A stretch of 64,000 nt of DNA from Agarophyton chilense (taxonomy: Eukaryota > Rhodophyta > Florideophyceae > Gracilariales > Gracilariaceae): contig JARGXX010000002.1 of the NCBI GenBank assembly GCA_030374765.1, positions 558,001 through 622,000 of the forward strand, in the 5' to 3' direction. A program made the translations under genes and the position numbers. Shown piece by piece: positions 33,690 through 43,528 of this stretch. The notes under the pieces are model-generated. The model was not told where the DNA came from and searched no databases. It worked only from the letters and a program-made list of their open reading frames with translations. Position 1 is the stretch's first letter. Each line of letters starts with the position of its first letter.

Positions 33690-34100
33690 AGACACTTGTT
33701 TTGATACGACCGATGGCCTCATGTGAGGTCAATTTGCCTCATATGAGACCATTTTTTATTTCTTGGTAATTAAGCAATAAATGCAATCTACAAGCTCTGC
33801 ATAACTGGAATATATTTCCAAACACTCTTCCTCTGATGGCCTCAACATTTGATGTATGCATTACTAGATGATTGAAAGAGATATTTCTTTTCGAATTAAA
33901 GCTCTGTTTGACTAGATTCCCGAGGCTTTTCCTCAACGATAAAGATGTGTGGTTTTTATTTTTGTTTTCTTCCTTTCTACTCTAAATTTGAAAATTCATT
34001 TCTTGAATGAATTTCAGTTACTTTTTAAGAGAAATTTTGGCCTCATACGAGGCCAAGCTGGCCTCAGGTGAGGTCAATTCTCCCGGCGTGTAGACACTAG
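33690..34100 (+). mobile_element. Short non-autonomous piggyBac-like element (MITE)
   Basis: About 410 bp. The left end CACTTGTTTTGATACGACC overlaps the right end of element 1; the right end is CGTGTAGACACTAG. It has GGCCTCATGTGAGG, CCTCATATGAGACC, GGCCTCATACGAGGCC and GGCCTCAGGTGAGG near its ends, and no coding frame. Confidence 0.6.
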
Positions 34101-35511
34101 CGCTGCTTCACAGATTTGAAAACTCTCAACAGCTGCAGTTTAAACCACCGCCAACTTTATGCGGCGCCCATTCGACCTCAACCCCGCGTGAAGCAACAAA
34201 ACTTCGCGCCCGATACACGCCTAGTCACTGCTCTGTTGTTATCCTTCAATATTTGTCGCTAAAGTGAGCCAGATACGCAGGCGCACAAACGCCAAAACTA
34301 TTGGCGACTCATCGTTGGCGCTCGGCAGACTCGAAGGTCGGCAAGTGTGTCACCACGCAGAATCGTGTGAGACAAGTCGTCATGTTTTAAAGCACCGCCA
34401 AATCAGTATTCTCTGCCACCACGCAGTTGATTGCTGTATACGTTGGCCCTAGTACACCAATAAAGCGACCGACTCCCGCCGACGGGCGACGGGGTTCCCG
34501 GTCTTCGTTCCGCATAGTCAAAGAGGGAGCCCTCGTGCTTATTTTCCGATGCTTCCGAACATTTGACCGTGTGCTCCGCGAGCGCACATTAGACTTTCCA
34601 CCAACAGCTTTCGCTCTGCATACGATTGCTTACAGCAATCCGCCGGCGATACGGTCGCGTTGCTGACAGTGAAATACAGCCACTCTATATTCGGAGGTCT
34701 TCGAATACATAGACATCGTGTACGTACAACGAAACACAAAGTTGTGGTATCACCATCCTGAGTGTGTGTGAAGAAAATATCGAACGCGGCAGTACAGGTA
34801 GTGATCTGGGCGTACCCAGCCGTTGAAGATGAGGGCGATGCTTAATAACGTGAGAGATGATGGAGAGGCAAAACTGACGAGAAGACGACGGAACATGTAT
34901 TAGAAGGAGGGAGACGATGGGACCAGAGGTGGGGAAGAGAGGGAATGTGTTTGGAAACGGAACGGAATCTCCGCGAAGAGCTATGTAAAAGAGTTGCAGG
35001 GTGGATGCTGACCAAACGAAGCAGTTGAGCTCGTCAAGTGACATGCACCTGACGCTTCGTATCGGAAGGCAACGTTTCGCTTCAGCGCGAGATGCGGATA
35101 AAAATACACGCCATTTTACAGACACCTTCACGGCGAGCTCAGCACAGCCACGTAGCGCGCCGAAGAGGCGCATCACGTGTACCACCGCGCGGCACAGAAG
35201 ACGTCACCATTACGATCTGGCGGCGGCGCGACACGTACGGCGCCAAGCATTGCGCACTCACACAATTCAGCTCCAACGCGAAGCATCCGACGCTAGCGTC
35301 CGCGACGGGGGAGCGATGCGGAACGCGCGCGCGCATGACATGTTTACCGTCAGCTTCGCGTGTACGGCGCGGGGTGTGCGCCGGAGTGCCACGCACCTTG
35401 CCTGCTTGCCACAGTTTGTCATGTATGTATAGCGCGCGCAGCGTCGTTTAGGCGCGGTATGGCGCGCCCATCGCATCGCTGCTGCCCGTCCTTGTGTTTG
35501 CTTGCGTCGCC
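34101..35511. other. Spacer upstream of the first host gene
   Basis: 1.4 kb without a recognisable gene. A 166-codon minus-strand frame (34685-35185) lacks any familiar motif and I leave it out. CpG-rich stretches near 35100-35460 probably include the promoter of the gene at 35512. Confidence 0.45.
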
Positions 35512-38500
35512 ATGCCGCTGTCGCTTGTTTCGATTCTACCCTTTGCTTGGCTGCTTTCCGCTTCGCTGGCTTGCATTTCCCGCCCGGCAATCGTCGCCGC
35601 CACTTGGCCGCCTGCCTTGTCCGCCTTCACGCCGCACAATCTCACCGTCGTCGTGTCCGCACCACTTCTTCGTCCCCGCTTTCAGGTGCTTTCCACCCCC
35701 CCGCAGAATCTGTTCCCCGTCTCCACAACTCCCACGTCGTCCGGCACGGTGGCACTTTTGTTTCGTTTACCGGCTCTTCCACCATCGCGACCGCAATGGC
35801 AACTTCGCATCTTTCATAACAACTCCGATTCCTTTCTAACTCATCCCTCCAACCGTCGCTTGAACATCAGGCTCCCGCCTTTGATCCGTTCCATTCACCC
35901 TCGCGTTCTCCATCCTTTCAGAACCTCTCTCATACTCTTAACAGGCAACTTTCCGCCCGACCCGCGAATCTTCATTGCCAATCGTCGCATACCCCCGCGC
36001 CGCATCCCATCCATATCACCTACTGAGATCATTGTGCGCGTGTCACCTTCGTTTTCAGTTTCCCAACTTTCAATCTTCGTCCTTGCCGTAGATGGCGTTT
36101 CATCACCCATCTTTAACATTTCCGTTCGCCGCGACCTGATTCCAATATCGCTTGCTCCGTTACACGCTTCGTATCAGTATTCAGCTGCTCACTACATCTT
36201 GTCTTCGCTTTGCACCAATTCAACTGCCGTCGTTCATTTTCAAGCACATACGCTCCCAAATCCGCAGGTTCCAGTTTTTAATGTTTCGTATCGTACCTCG
36301 GCTATGTCGCCCGCATCTTTCAGGCGATTGCAGACGTTTTCATCTTCTACCGTCCTTGCCCTGCCACACCACATCTTTTCAGAAAGCCATCAATCCGATC
36401 GAGTCGTAACTGTCGTCATTACTTGCGCACATGCCGGTCGTATCGGGCAGACTATTCTTTTCATCTCCCAGAGAACAAGTGCTCAGGTATTTGGCATTTC
36501 GGTATTTCCACACGTTCACCAGATGGTTCCGTTGCAAAGCACTGCCGTACTACGAGCTTCATTCTCCTCAATCTATTGCCCAAAGACCGCAGACACTTCT
36601 GTACAGCTGATATGGCGCGTCAATAATACTATTGTGCACCCTCTGCAAAACACATCTAAATCATTACATGCCATTGTGCGCCCGGTTACCACCGGGCTGG
36701 GAAACACTTTGATAGTGCCAACCGAAGGTCGCTTTGTGTACGTGGTGCAAGCTGTCTTGCAGCACACGGTGACGCGAAGAGTCATAGCGCGCGCCGCTGC
36801 AACAGGAGTCGCTGTGGTGCGCAAGAACTTCCCGTCCTTCCAAGCCGTGTTGAATGGTGCTTCAACCGCAATCACTCTACCTCCAGAGATAAAAGACTAT
36901 CCCATTCGCGTAGACGTGTATGAGCAATCGCAGTATGGTGCTCTGCTTGTTTCACCGGCCCGATTCATGTTCCAATGGTCTTGTACAATGGTTTTGGACG
37001 ATGTTACATCGCCGTGTACATCGCAGCTGTTTTCGCCCTGGTTAGCGACAGAGAGCTCGACGACGTCCAACTTTCAGATTTCGACTGTCGGAGTCGAGGC
37101 TGGTACCCGCGTTGAGTATAGCGTGCTCGTGTATAACGAGCTCTCCGCCACCCAGAGGCTGAACCTCACTCTGAACATAGCCGTACAAGAGAACACGCTC
37201 GTGTTTCCATCCGATGCAAAACTTGGGTCTGCTTCAACATATCCATCGAGACGTGTTATCAATGAAGGCCCGGTATTCGAATGCTTCGAATCTATCATTC
37301 TGTCTTGGAATCAGAAGATTTCTGAACCGTTGGACTTCAAACTGTTTCGAGAGGGGCAACTGACAGACATCTTATCGAACGGCACGGAAGGTTTGATCGT
37401 TCCATATGACGGATATTGGACAAGGGAGAGACGTTTTGGTCGGTTCTTCGCAGTCTCTGCGTCAATTCTTGGCGCTGGGCGCTTCGTCCTGCACGGGGCC
37501 GTGAACAGAACAGCGGGTCCGGGCGTGGGAATGAGCTGGAGATTCAGTGTTGAGGGATGTGCGACTCTTATTCTCTCAAACCTTCCAATTACGGACGGTA
37601 CGGCAAACGTAACAGTGTTTCATGCTGCGGCGTACTCACTACCGTCTTCTGACAAGCTGTATGCATTTATGCTGCGCCCCGAGTCGCCCAACATGGATGA
37701 AGCTTCGATTTCATCTGATGGAAGGCAGAATGTAGCTTTCGACCTTTCTGCATGCCTCGATGGTTGCACGGGCAAGCCAGCTGTGTCTTTCACTGTTCGT
37801 CGTGCCGGAAGGTATCGAATTGCCGTAAAGATGTACGATCCAAGTGGAATGTACTTGCTGGGGTCTGAAACGTCGAATTCCACGATCATTGTGACCGACA
37901 GTGACGATATAGACGCGCAGACATTGGGCGGGAGTGTTGCGGAATTTTTGAATTCCTCAGTGCTTCACCGAGATGAATCGAGATTCTTTGATTTTCTGCA
38001 GTCTATTCAGAATGGCACGACGTCACTGGAAACAAGCGTGGTTGACCTTGTCACTGCGACACTGAAGCTGGTAGTGTTCAGCCCCGCGGTGAATGCGTTG
38101 CAGTGCACACAGTATGTAGAGGCTTGCGGTAGAGTTCTGGGCCTTGAAGCATTGAATGTATCAGCACTTGAAAGCACGTTGACTATAATAGACGCGGCTG
38201 TGCAACAAAGCGTCTCCTCTGGGTCTGTTGGGTTTCATCTTCGGCAGGCTCTCAAAGATTTCTACGGCTCTGCAACTGAGATGGTGCACAAGATGGCACA
38301 AGGGGGTGACAGCAGAGATGCGGAAAGTGGCGACGAAATCAAGGAGATGGCAGACAGGACAAGGAACTCGGCAGCACTGAGCATTCCTATGGTGCTGTCT
38401 GCGGGACGCGCATGCGGGGTGGTAGACAGCGAACGGGTTTATCTGAAGGGCACGGTTGGCTTGAAGGACGGCGGGGGGGCGGGGACGGTTGAGGCCTTTG

Positions 38501-39444
38501 ATGAGTACCGAATTGGAGTGAGTTGTTTCGCGGGCCAGATCAAGAAACTCGGGCCAGAGCCCGCAACAGTGCACACATGCGGCGAGGAGCGGGGTTTGAT
38601 ACGGGGAGAGGATGAAGAGATGTACGTGCTGTCGTCAGTTGAACAACACAACGTCCTGGAGACCGAGGTGGGAGCAAGCACATTGGCTGGCCCGCAGATG
38701 AACGCCAGGCTGTACAAACGAGTGAAGCAGCGCGGGAACATGCATTTAGTGAAGATAAGCGAATCGTGTTGCGGATGCTACAGGACGCGGGTTTCAGTGT
38801 ATGCGACGCAAGCAGTTTCGGAGACGTTTTCGCTTGTTGGCGATGGCAAACGGGTGACTTGCCGCGGCGGCGGAACGGTAACTGAATGGACGAGACGTGG
38901 GTCTGAGCGGGGCTGGGGACGGCGGGCCAAGGGCACGATGGAGGCGAGCGAATTTGAGGTGGATGCGAGGGCCGGCAGGGTGAGCGCCGTGGTGGAGGGG
39001 GAGTTGCCCGTGAGACTGCGGCTGCGAGTGAACGGAACGAGATTGTCCGAATGCATCCGTTTGAGCGGCGGGAACATCAGCGGGAAGGGCGGCGCGACGG
39101 CGCTACCTGTGTGGGTGGCGGTGGTGGCGGTGGCGGGGGGCGCAGTGGTAGTCGTAACGGCGTTGCTGGGGTGGAGGTATGGCTTACTACGGTGGGGCAC
39201 GGGGCCGAGCAACGCGCGGGCGGGGGACGACACGGAGGGCGGCGGCGGAGACGGTCGCTTGGGGATGATAGGCAGCAGCAGCGGGCGGCGCAGCAGCGGG
39301 GACAGTTCTATTCGTTTGGCGGCACGGGGCGAAACCGGGCAGATCGCGTTTCTGGACGAACGGGATTCGGGCGGATCGTCGCTGCTGACTGCGACGGCGT
39401 CGCACACGACAAGCTGCAGCGACGGGCGGCGGCGGTGTATTTAA
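35512..39444 (+). CDS. Large type I membrane protein, REJ-like, 1310 aa
   Basis: The first ATG is at 35512 and gives a signal peptide (about residues 1-20, LVSILPFAWLLSASLA). A long, Ser/Thr-rich ectodomain with many N-glycosylation sites and scattered Cys follows. A block near residues 480-510, FQWSCTMV then SPCTSQ, resembles the WSC...PC pattern of REJ (receptor for egg jelly) modules of polycystin-like proteins. More Cys blocks, including ESCCGCYRT, lie near 1080. A single membrane helix (about 1200-1223, VWVAVVAVAGG start) is followed by a Gly/Ser-rich cytoplasmic tail of about 85 residues. Likely a cell-surface adhesion or recognition protein; REJ assignment is tentative. GC content rises sharply in the last third. 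No intron is evident. Confidence 0.85.
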   Translation: MPLSLVSILPFAWLLSASLACISRPAIVAATWPPALSAFTPHNLTVVVSAPLLRPRFQVLSTPPQNLFPVSTTPTSSGTVALLFRLPALPPSRPQWQLRIFHNNSDSFLTHPSNRRLNIRLPPLIRSIHPRVLHPFRTSLILLTGNFPPDPRIFIANRRIPPRRIPSISPTEIIVRVSPSFSVSQLSIFVLAVDGVSSPIFNISVRRDLIPISLAPLHASYQYSAAHYILSSLCTNSTAVVHFQAHTLPNPQVPVFNVSYRTSAMSPASFRRLQTFSSSTVLALPHHIFSESHQSDRVVTVVITCAHAGRIGQTILFISQRTSAQVFGISVFPHVHQMVPLQSTAVLRASFSSIYCPKTADTSVQLIWRVNNTIVHPLQNTSKSLHAIVRPVTTGLGNTLIVPTEGRFVYVVQAVLQHTVTRRVIARAAATGVAVVRKNFPSFQAVLNGASTAITLPPEIKDYPIRVDVYEQSQYGALLVSPARFMFQWSCTMVLDDVTSPCTSQLFSPWLATESSTTSNFQISTVGVEAGTRVEYSVLVYNELSATQRLNLTLNIAVQENTLVFPSDAKLGSASTYPSRRVINEGPVFECFESIILSWNQKISEPLDFKLFREGQLTDILSNGTEGLIVPYDGYWTRERRFGRFFAVSASILGAGRFVLHGAVNRTAGPGVGMSWRFSVEGCATLILSNLPITDGTANVTVFHAAAYSLPSSDKLYAFMLRPESPNMDEASISSDGRQNVAFDLSACLDGCTGKPAVSFTVRRAGRYRIAVKMYDPSGMYLLGSETSNSTIIVTDSDDIDAQTLGGSVAEFLNSSVLHRDESRFFDFLQSIQNGTTSLETSVVDLVTATLKLVVFSPAVNALQCTQYVEACGRVLGLEALNVSALESTLTIIDAAVQQSVSSGSVGFHLRQALKDFYGSATEMVHKMAQGGDSRDAESGDEIKEMADRTRNSAALSIPMVLSAGRACGVVDSERVYLKGTVGLKDGGGAGTVEAFDEYRIGVSCFAGQIKKLGPEPATVHTCGEERGLIRGEDEEMYVLSSVEQHNVLETEVGASTLAGPQMNARLYKRVKQRGNMHLVKISESCCGCYRTRVSVYATQAVSETFSLVGDGKRVTCRGGGTVTEWTRRGSERGWGRRAKGTMEASEFEVDARAGRVSAVVEGELPVRLRLRVNGTRLSECIRLSGGNISGKGGATALPVWVAVVAVAGGAVVVVTALLGWRYGLLRWGTGPSNARAGDDTEGGGGDGRLGMIGSSSGRRSSGDSSIRLAARGETGQIAFLDERDSGGSSLLTATASHTTSCSDGRRRCI

Positions 39445-39517
39445 AGAGCTGAGGTGGGAGCGGTGCAAGGGTGGGGAATAAGCGAGGCACGCGTGAGCAG
39501 GTGAGCAGTACAGAGTA

Positions 39518-40756
39518 ATGACGAAGAAGAGAACGGTGTGGGTGGCAATAGTGGTGGTGGTGGTGGTAGTGGTGGCGATGGTGGTAGTGGGGCGGAAGGA
39601 AGAGGCGGATGAAAGAAGGGCGGGGGAGGCCAACGTGGCGTTCTTCGTGCAGATCAGCAACGAGACGGTGGGGCACCTGGGGCGGCTGCTGGGGCGCATC
39701 CACCACGCGCGCAACGTGTACGCGGTGCACATCGACGGCAAGGTGGCGGAGAGCACTCGGCGGAGCGCGCGGCGGGAGGTGCTGGCGGCCAACACGGCAT
39801 ACGCGCGCAACGTGGTGTTCCTACGATCGCGGCGCGTCACGTACCGCGGCATCTCACTGGTGCTCAACACGGTGCGCGCGATGGAGACGCTGTTGCGACG
39901 GCACGAGCAGTGGCACTTCTTCATCAACCTGTCCGGGTCGGACTACCCGCTGGTGCGGCCGGACGCCGTGCGGCGACTGCTGGGCGAATATGCGCCGCAG
40001 CAGCTCAACTTTCTGACGTTGGCGCCGCGCAATGTGAGCGCGCGACGACGGCGACAGCGGCTGCGCACGCTACACTGGGACCCTGCGCTGGTGGGCGAGA
40101 CGCCGACGGGCGCGGCGCCGCTGGGAGAGACGCTGCTGACACTGCGCGGGGCGCAGCACCCCGTAGGCGACGCGGGGGCGGACGCGCTGCGGCTGCGCTT
40201 TGCGACGGGCGAGGCGTGGATGGTGGCGTCGCGGCGCATGTGTGAGGTGGCGACGCGCTCTGCGCTGGCGCGACAGCTGCTGGTGACGTTCGGCATGTCG
40301 GCCGACGCGGCGGAGCACTTCTTCACAACGCTGGCCACCAACCACGCGGCGCTGCGCGCTCGCGTAGTGCCGCACGCGCTGCGCTCAGTGCTGTGGACGG
40401 CGACGGCAACGTCAACGTCAAAGTCGACGCAGCATCCGCCGTTCGTAGACGAGCGCGACGCGGCGGGACGCTTCGTGCATCGCGACGCGCTGCTACGAGC
40501 GCCCAACCTGTTCATCCGCAAGTTCCGCCGCGCGCACTCGCCGCTTATGGACGTAGCCGACGCGCTGGCGGCCAACGCCTCGCATGTGGCCGCCGTGCGC
40601 GCGCACCTGCGCTGGGCCGTGGCGCAGCGTCGCGGCCGCAATTGCGCGCACGCGCCGCAAATTGCACGCACGCCCACACGCACACGCACACGCACACGCA
40701 TCCCCTCCCTCCCCCCTGCCGCTGCCGCCGCCGCCGCACGTGCGCCCCCGCGTTAG
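39518..40756 (+). CDS. GT14-family glycosyltransferase (core-2/I-branching or xylosyltransferase type), 412 aa
   Basis: Starts at ATG 39518, 73 bp after the previous stop. Residues 8-25 are a Val-rich signal anchor, giving a type II Golgi protein. The catalytic region begins with NVAFFVQISNE and RNVYAVHIDGK (about 39-75) and has FFINLSGSDYPLVRP at 134-148, the hallmark of GT14 enzymes that add GlcNAc or xylose to glycans and proteoglycans. Length fits the family. After about residue 370 the tail is low complexity (TRTRTRTR, poly-Ala), coded by a CACACG repeat. Very GC-rich. Exact donor and acceptor cannot be told. Confidence 0.85.
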   Translation: MTKKRTVWVAIVVVVVVVVAMVVVGRKEEADERRAGEANVAFFVQISNETVGHLGRLLGRIHHARNVYAVHIDGKVAESTRRSARREVLAANTAYARNVVFLRSRRVTYRGISLVLNTVRAMETLLRRHEQWHFFINLSGSDYPLVRPDAVRRLLGEYAPQQLNFLTLAPRNVSARRRRQRLRTLHWDPALVGETPTGAAPLGETLLTLRGAQHPVGDAGADALRLRFATGEAWMVASRRMCEVATRSALARQLLVTFGMSADAAEHFFTTLATNHAALRARVVPHALRSVLWTATATSTSKSTQHPPFVDERDAAGRFVHRDALLRAPNLFIRKFRRAHSPLMDVADALAANASHVAAVRAHLRWAVAQRRGRNCAHAPQIARTPTRTRTRTRIPSLPPAAAAAAARAPPR

Positions 40757-41175
40757 CCGCCTGCTGCTGACGTGCTGCGCGTGTCGCTGTCCCCGCCGAC
40801 CCGTGCGCTTTCGCTTCTGCCCGGGCCGCTGCTCCGTCGGGCCTCTCCTCCCACCGCCCTCCGCTCCCGCCCTCCCTTCCTTCCCTCACCACCCCCCAGT
40901 CCCGTCATCGCCAGCCCTCATTTATTCATCCTTCCCATCGCCCCATCTACTCCTCCGGGACATCGTCCCCCTCCTGCCCGCCTCACACCTCTCGCTCACA
41001 TCCCCAGACCCAGCTGCTCGTCACCGCCTTCGCGCCCATCATTCTCCTCTAGACCCATACATCTAACCCCATCTTCCGATCACTCTTCTTGCCCGCTTTG
41101 CCCGCTCTGCCCGCTCTGCCCGCTCTGCCCGCTCTGCCCGCTTGCCCGTCTTGCCCGCTCTACCACGCCTTCGTT
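40757..41175. repeat. Spacer with a 9-bp tandem repeat
   Basis: C-rich spacer. At about 41090-41155 a TGCCCGCTC unit is repeated about seven times just before the next start codon. The next gene's frame is open through it, but the first ATG is at 41176, so I treat the repeat as 5' leader. Confidence 0.7.
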
Positions 41176-42825
41176 ATGCATCTCAATCGCCCCGACTTCT
41201 CATCCCCCCCGCCGCCCGTCTCCCTTCCATCCCCGGCCCCCGTCTCAGCTCCGCCGTCTTCTCTGCCCACCCACTCGTCGGCCCCCCACTCAATTCCCCT
41301 GCACCTCCCCCCAACCTCCGTTGCAAACCTTAACCTCTCACTACCTTACCACCCGTCTCACCTCGCGCCCGCCGCCCCAAACTCTCACCAGCAACCCTCG
41401 AGCGACCACGACCCGCATCCTCAGCCTCTCCATCCCCCACCCTCCTCGCACCCTCTCCCTCACCCTCACCACCTCAACAACCGCCCGCTCTCGCTCCCGC
41501 TGCACCCCCACCACGATGCTGCCGTCCCGCCACCGAAACCCGACTCCCAACTGCAAAAACCAACTGCTAACCACAACATGTACGCCGCTGCCGCTGCCGC
41601 TGCCGCTGCCGCTGCCGCTGCCGCCGCTGCGTCTTCCTCCTCTAACATGCACTCAGTGCACAACCTTCACACGCTGCAGTCGCTGCACGCGCTGCCCGCC
41701 ATGCACCCCTTCCCGTCTATGCCCCCCATCCCTCACATCTCGTCCATGCCCTCCATGGCCCCGTTGTTGCAGCCGCACGACTCGCTTCATCATACGCTCA
41801 ACTCTGCTCAGCTTTCGTCGCACGTGAGCAGCGATATCACTTCGCCGGGCGTTCTGTCGGGCGCCGTGGAAAAACGGCGCAAACCGCGCGCCTCGCGTCT
41901 TCTCTCCTATGATAGCGCTATGCTCAGCAATGACGATGCCACCACCATGATGATGGCCGCCCATCACGCTTCGCATCTGCCGTCACCCACCGATGCCGCC
42001 GTCGCCGCGCTTGCGTCTTCGTCGTCGCACCCGCTGTATGAGGCTGACGGCATCCAATTCAAGCTGCTGGAGCAGCTGCCTGACCAAAAGATCAAGCGCC
42101 TGCGAGACGAGAAAATCAAGCCCATTGAAGCACTCACTTTTACCGACATCAAGACTTATAACCGAAATCAACTACGCGCCTACTGCTCCGTGTACGGCAT
42201 TCGCCGCAAGAAGAAGGCTGACATGGAACGCGACATGGCCAGATATGCCGCGCTATTCCACCCCAACGACCTGGAGTACGACCTTGCCAAGTTCAAGCCC
42301 ACTGAATATGCTGAGGGCCCCATCCCGCGTCGCAAAGTACCCGTCACCAAGGCGGAGAAGGAAAAGGCCGCCGGCGACTTGCGACATCTCACCAACGCGT
42401 TACAACAACGTCCGCACTCGCACCCGCACCCGCACCCGCACTCGCACTCGCACCCGCACTCGCACTCGCACTTACACTCACACCCACACTCGCTTGGCGT
42501 ACATTACTCGTCCGTGGGCACTGGCGGCGCGCACTCGCGCGTGCCGGTGTCGAACGGCACACTGCATGGAATGGGCGCCTCGCCGCCGCCGCCGCCTCTA
42601 CCAGCCGCCTTTGGAAGCCGATTCCATGACGTACGCGGCGTGTTTGGCACGCATGTGCCGCACCACGCACCCTCTTCACATCACCACGCCGGTGGCGGCG
42701 CCGGCATGCACACGGACGACCACGATGAGGGCACCGGTATCTCTAGCTCAGAGCTTCTTTCGGTGCCTGAGATGCATGTGCCAAATCATCTGCTCAGCAT
42801 TTCGCATGCGATTGGGGATGAATAG
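41176..42825 (+). CDS. Low-complexity protein with a SAP-like core, 549 aa
   Basis: ATG at 41176. The N-terminal 200 residues are Pro/Ser/His-rich with a 16-residue Ala run (about 137-152). The one ordered part is at about 290-385: two short Lys-rich helices, then YNRNQLRAYCSVYGIRRKKK and an ERDMARYAALF helix (about 328-360). The latter resembles a SAP motif (two helices, a Gly turn, Lys-rich second helix), which binds AT-rich DNA or RNA. A His-Pro/His-Ser repeat lies at about 413-440 and a His-rich tail follows. It is plausibly a nuclear regulator, but function is unknown. Repeat codons are prone to slippage, so length may vary between strains. Confidence 0.75.
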   Translation: MHLNRPDFSSPPPPVSLPSPAPVSAPPSSLPTHSSAPHSIPLHLPPTSVANLNLSLPYHPSHLAPAAPNSHQQPSSDHDPHPQPLHPPPSSHPLPHPHHLNNRPLSLPLHPHHDAAVPPPKPDSQLQKPTANHNMYAAAAAAAAAAAAAAAASSSSNMHSVHNLHTLQSLHALPAMHPFPSMPPIPHISSMPSMAPLLQPHDSLHHTLNSAQLSSHVSSDITSPGVLSGAVEKRRKPRASRLLSYDSAMLSNDDATTMMMAAHHASHLPSPTDAAVAALASSSSHPLYEADGIQFKLLEQLPDQKIKRLRDEKIKPIEALTFTDIKTYNRNQLRAYCSVYGIRRKKKADMERDMARYAALFHPNDLEYDLAKFKPTEYAEGPIPRRKVPVTKAEKEKAAGDLRHLTNALQQRPHSHPHPHPHSHSHPHSHSHLHSHPHSLGVHYSSVGTGGAHSRVPVSNGTLHGMGASPPPPPLPAAFGSRFHDVRGVFGTHVPHHAPSSHHHAGGGAGMHTDDHDEGTGISSSELLSVPEMHVPNHLLSISHAIGDE

Positions 42826-43528
42826 CAAGGGTTGGGGCCGGGTGGGAGGGGGGGTAGGTGGGTGGGCGGCGGGGGGTGGATGGCGCACATGGGGACCGGG
42901 TCGAATGGGGTTATGGGGTGCAGAGTGGGGTCGGCCTTGACGCGTGGCCCTTTTACAATCGACTGGACGCTTTCTTTTCTAACTGTTTGACTGTTTGCTA
43001 ACCACGCGCGGGCGAGTCGCTTCGTCGTGGCGAAGCTCTCTCCTTGTGTAAAGTGCTTGTTCGTCAACTATATACATCGTGAACTTGTTACACATACTAT
43101 CTACAGCTACACTACCTGGTTTCATCTCAAATATTAAACTCCGTGACTTGTACTCGCCCTTTGCCAGAGCTGCATGAGCGATGCTCGCACGCGAGATTGT
43201 GAGTGGCACATTTCGCCGTGCACAGTATAGATACTGTACCAAAGGTACCAAAGATGCAGTACAGTAGCGAAGCATAAAATGCTTGCCTCTGGCATACCTT
43301 TTGGTTTCACATCGTGCAGTGTAGTATGCCACGTGCCGCCTTTGCCCGTTTGCGCCACCCCAATCTACCGTTCAAGCTTGGCTTCTCTCCGCCACTCGCC
43401 ACCCCTACGCCGCAGCGACTCGTCAACGTCACGTCTCCGCCGTCTACGCCGCGCCCTTCTCCCCGTCCCTTCCCCTCCCATTCGCCCACCTTCCCCACCG
43501 CCCACCTTCTCCACCGCCAGTCTTCCCC
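42826..43528. other. Spacer between two co-directed genes
   Basis: A G-rich 3' flank (42830-42930) then more AT-balanced sequence that should hold the poly(A) region of the upstream gene and the promoter of the next. CGCCAT-type C-rich sequence precedes the next ATG. No gene is seen. Confidence 0.5.

Larger units (their letters stand above)
29991..33696 (+). mobile_element. piggyBac-like DNA transposon 1, decayed, with a solo LTR inside
   Basis: The left end reads CACTAGTTTCTATACGACC; the right end CGTGTAGACACTTG is its imperfect inverse. Subterminal copies of a GGCCTCATATGAGGCC-like palindrome occur near both ends. Inside is a plus-strand transposase remnant. Taking out the 888-bp solo LTR leaves about 2.8 kb. 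I could not find a TTAA duplication; a CACTAG or CTAG motif occurs at the ends of several copies and is probably part of the terminal repeat. Confidence 0.65.

Noticed and set aside
29991-34100. TTAA target duplication for the piggyBac-like element
   Set aside because: The TTAA at 29981 lies in conserved copia sequence and has no partner at the right end.
34685-35185. 166-codon minus-strand frame upstream of the first host gene
   Set aside because: No familiar motif, no promoter or neighbour support, and alternative frames are as open; likely chance.
39187-40701. Minus-strand Arg/Ser-rich frames over the GT14 gene
   Set aside because: High GC removes stops on the opposite strand; the plus-strand frame has the signal anchor and GT14 motifs.
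40772-41827. Long Pro/Ser-rich plus-strand frame
   Set aside because: It overlaps the SAP-like gene in another frame and reflects C-rich repeats; the other frame has the ordered core.
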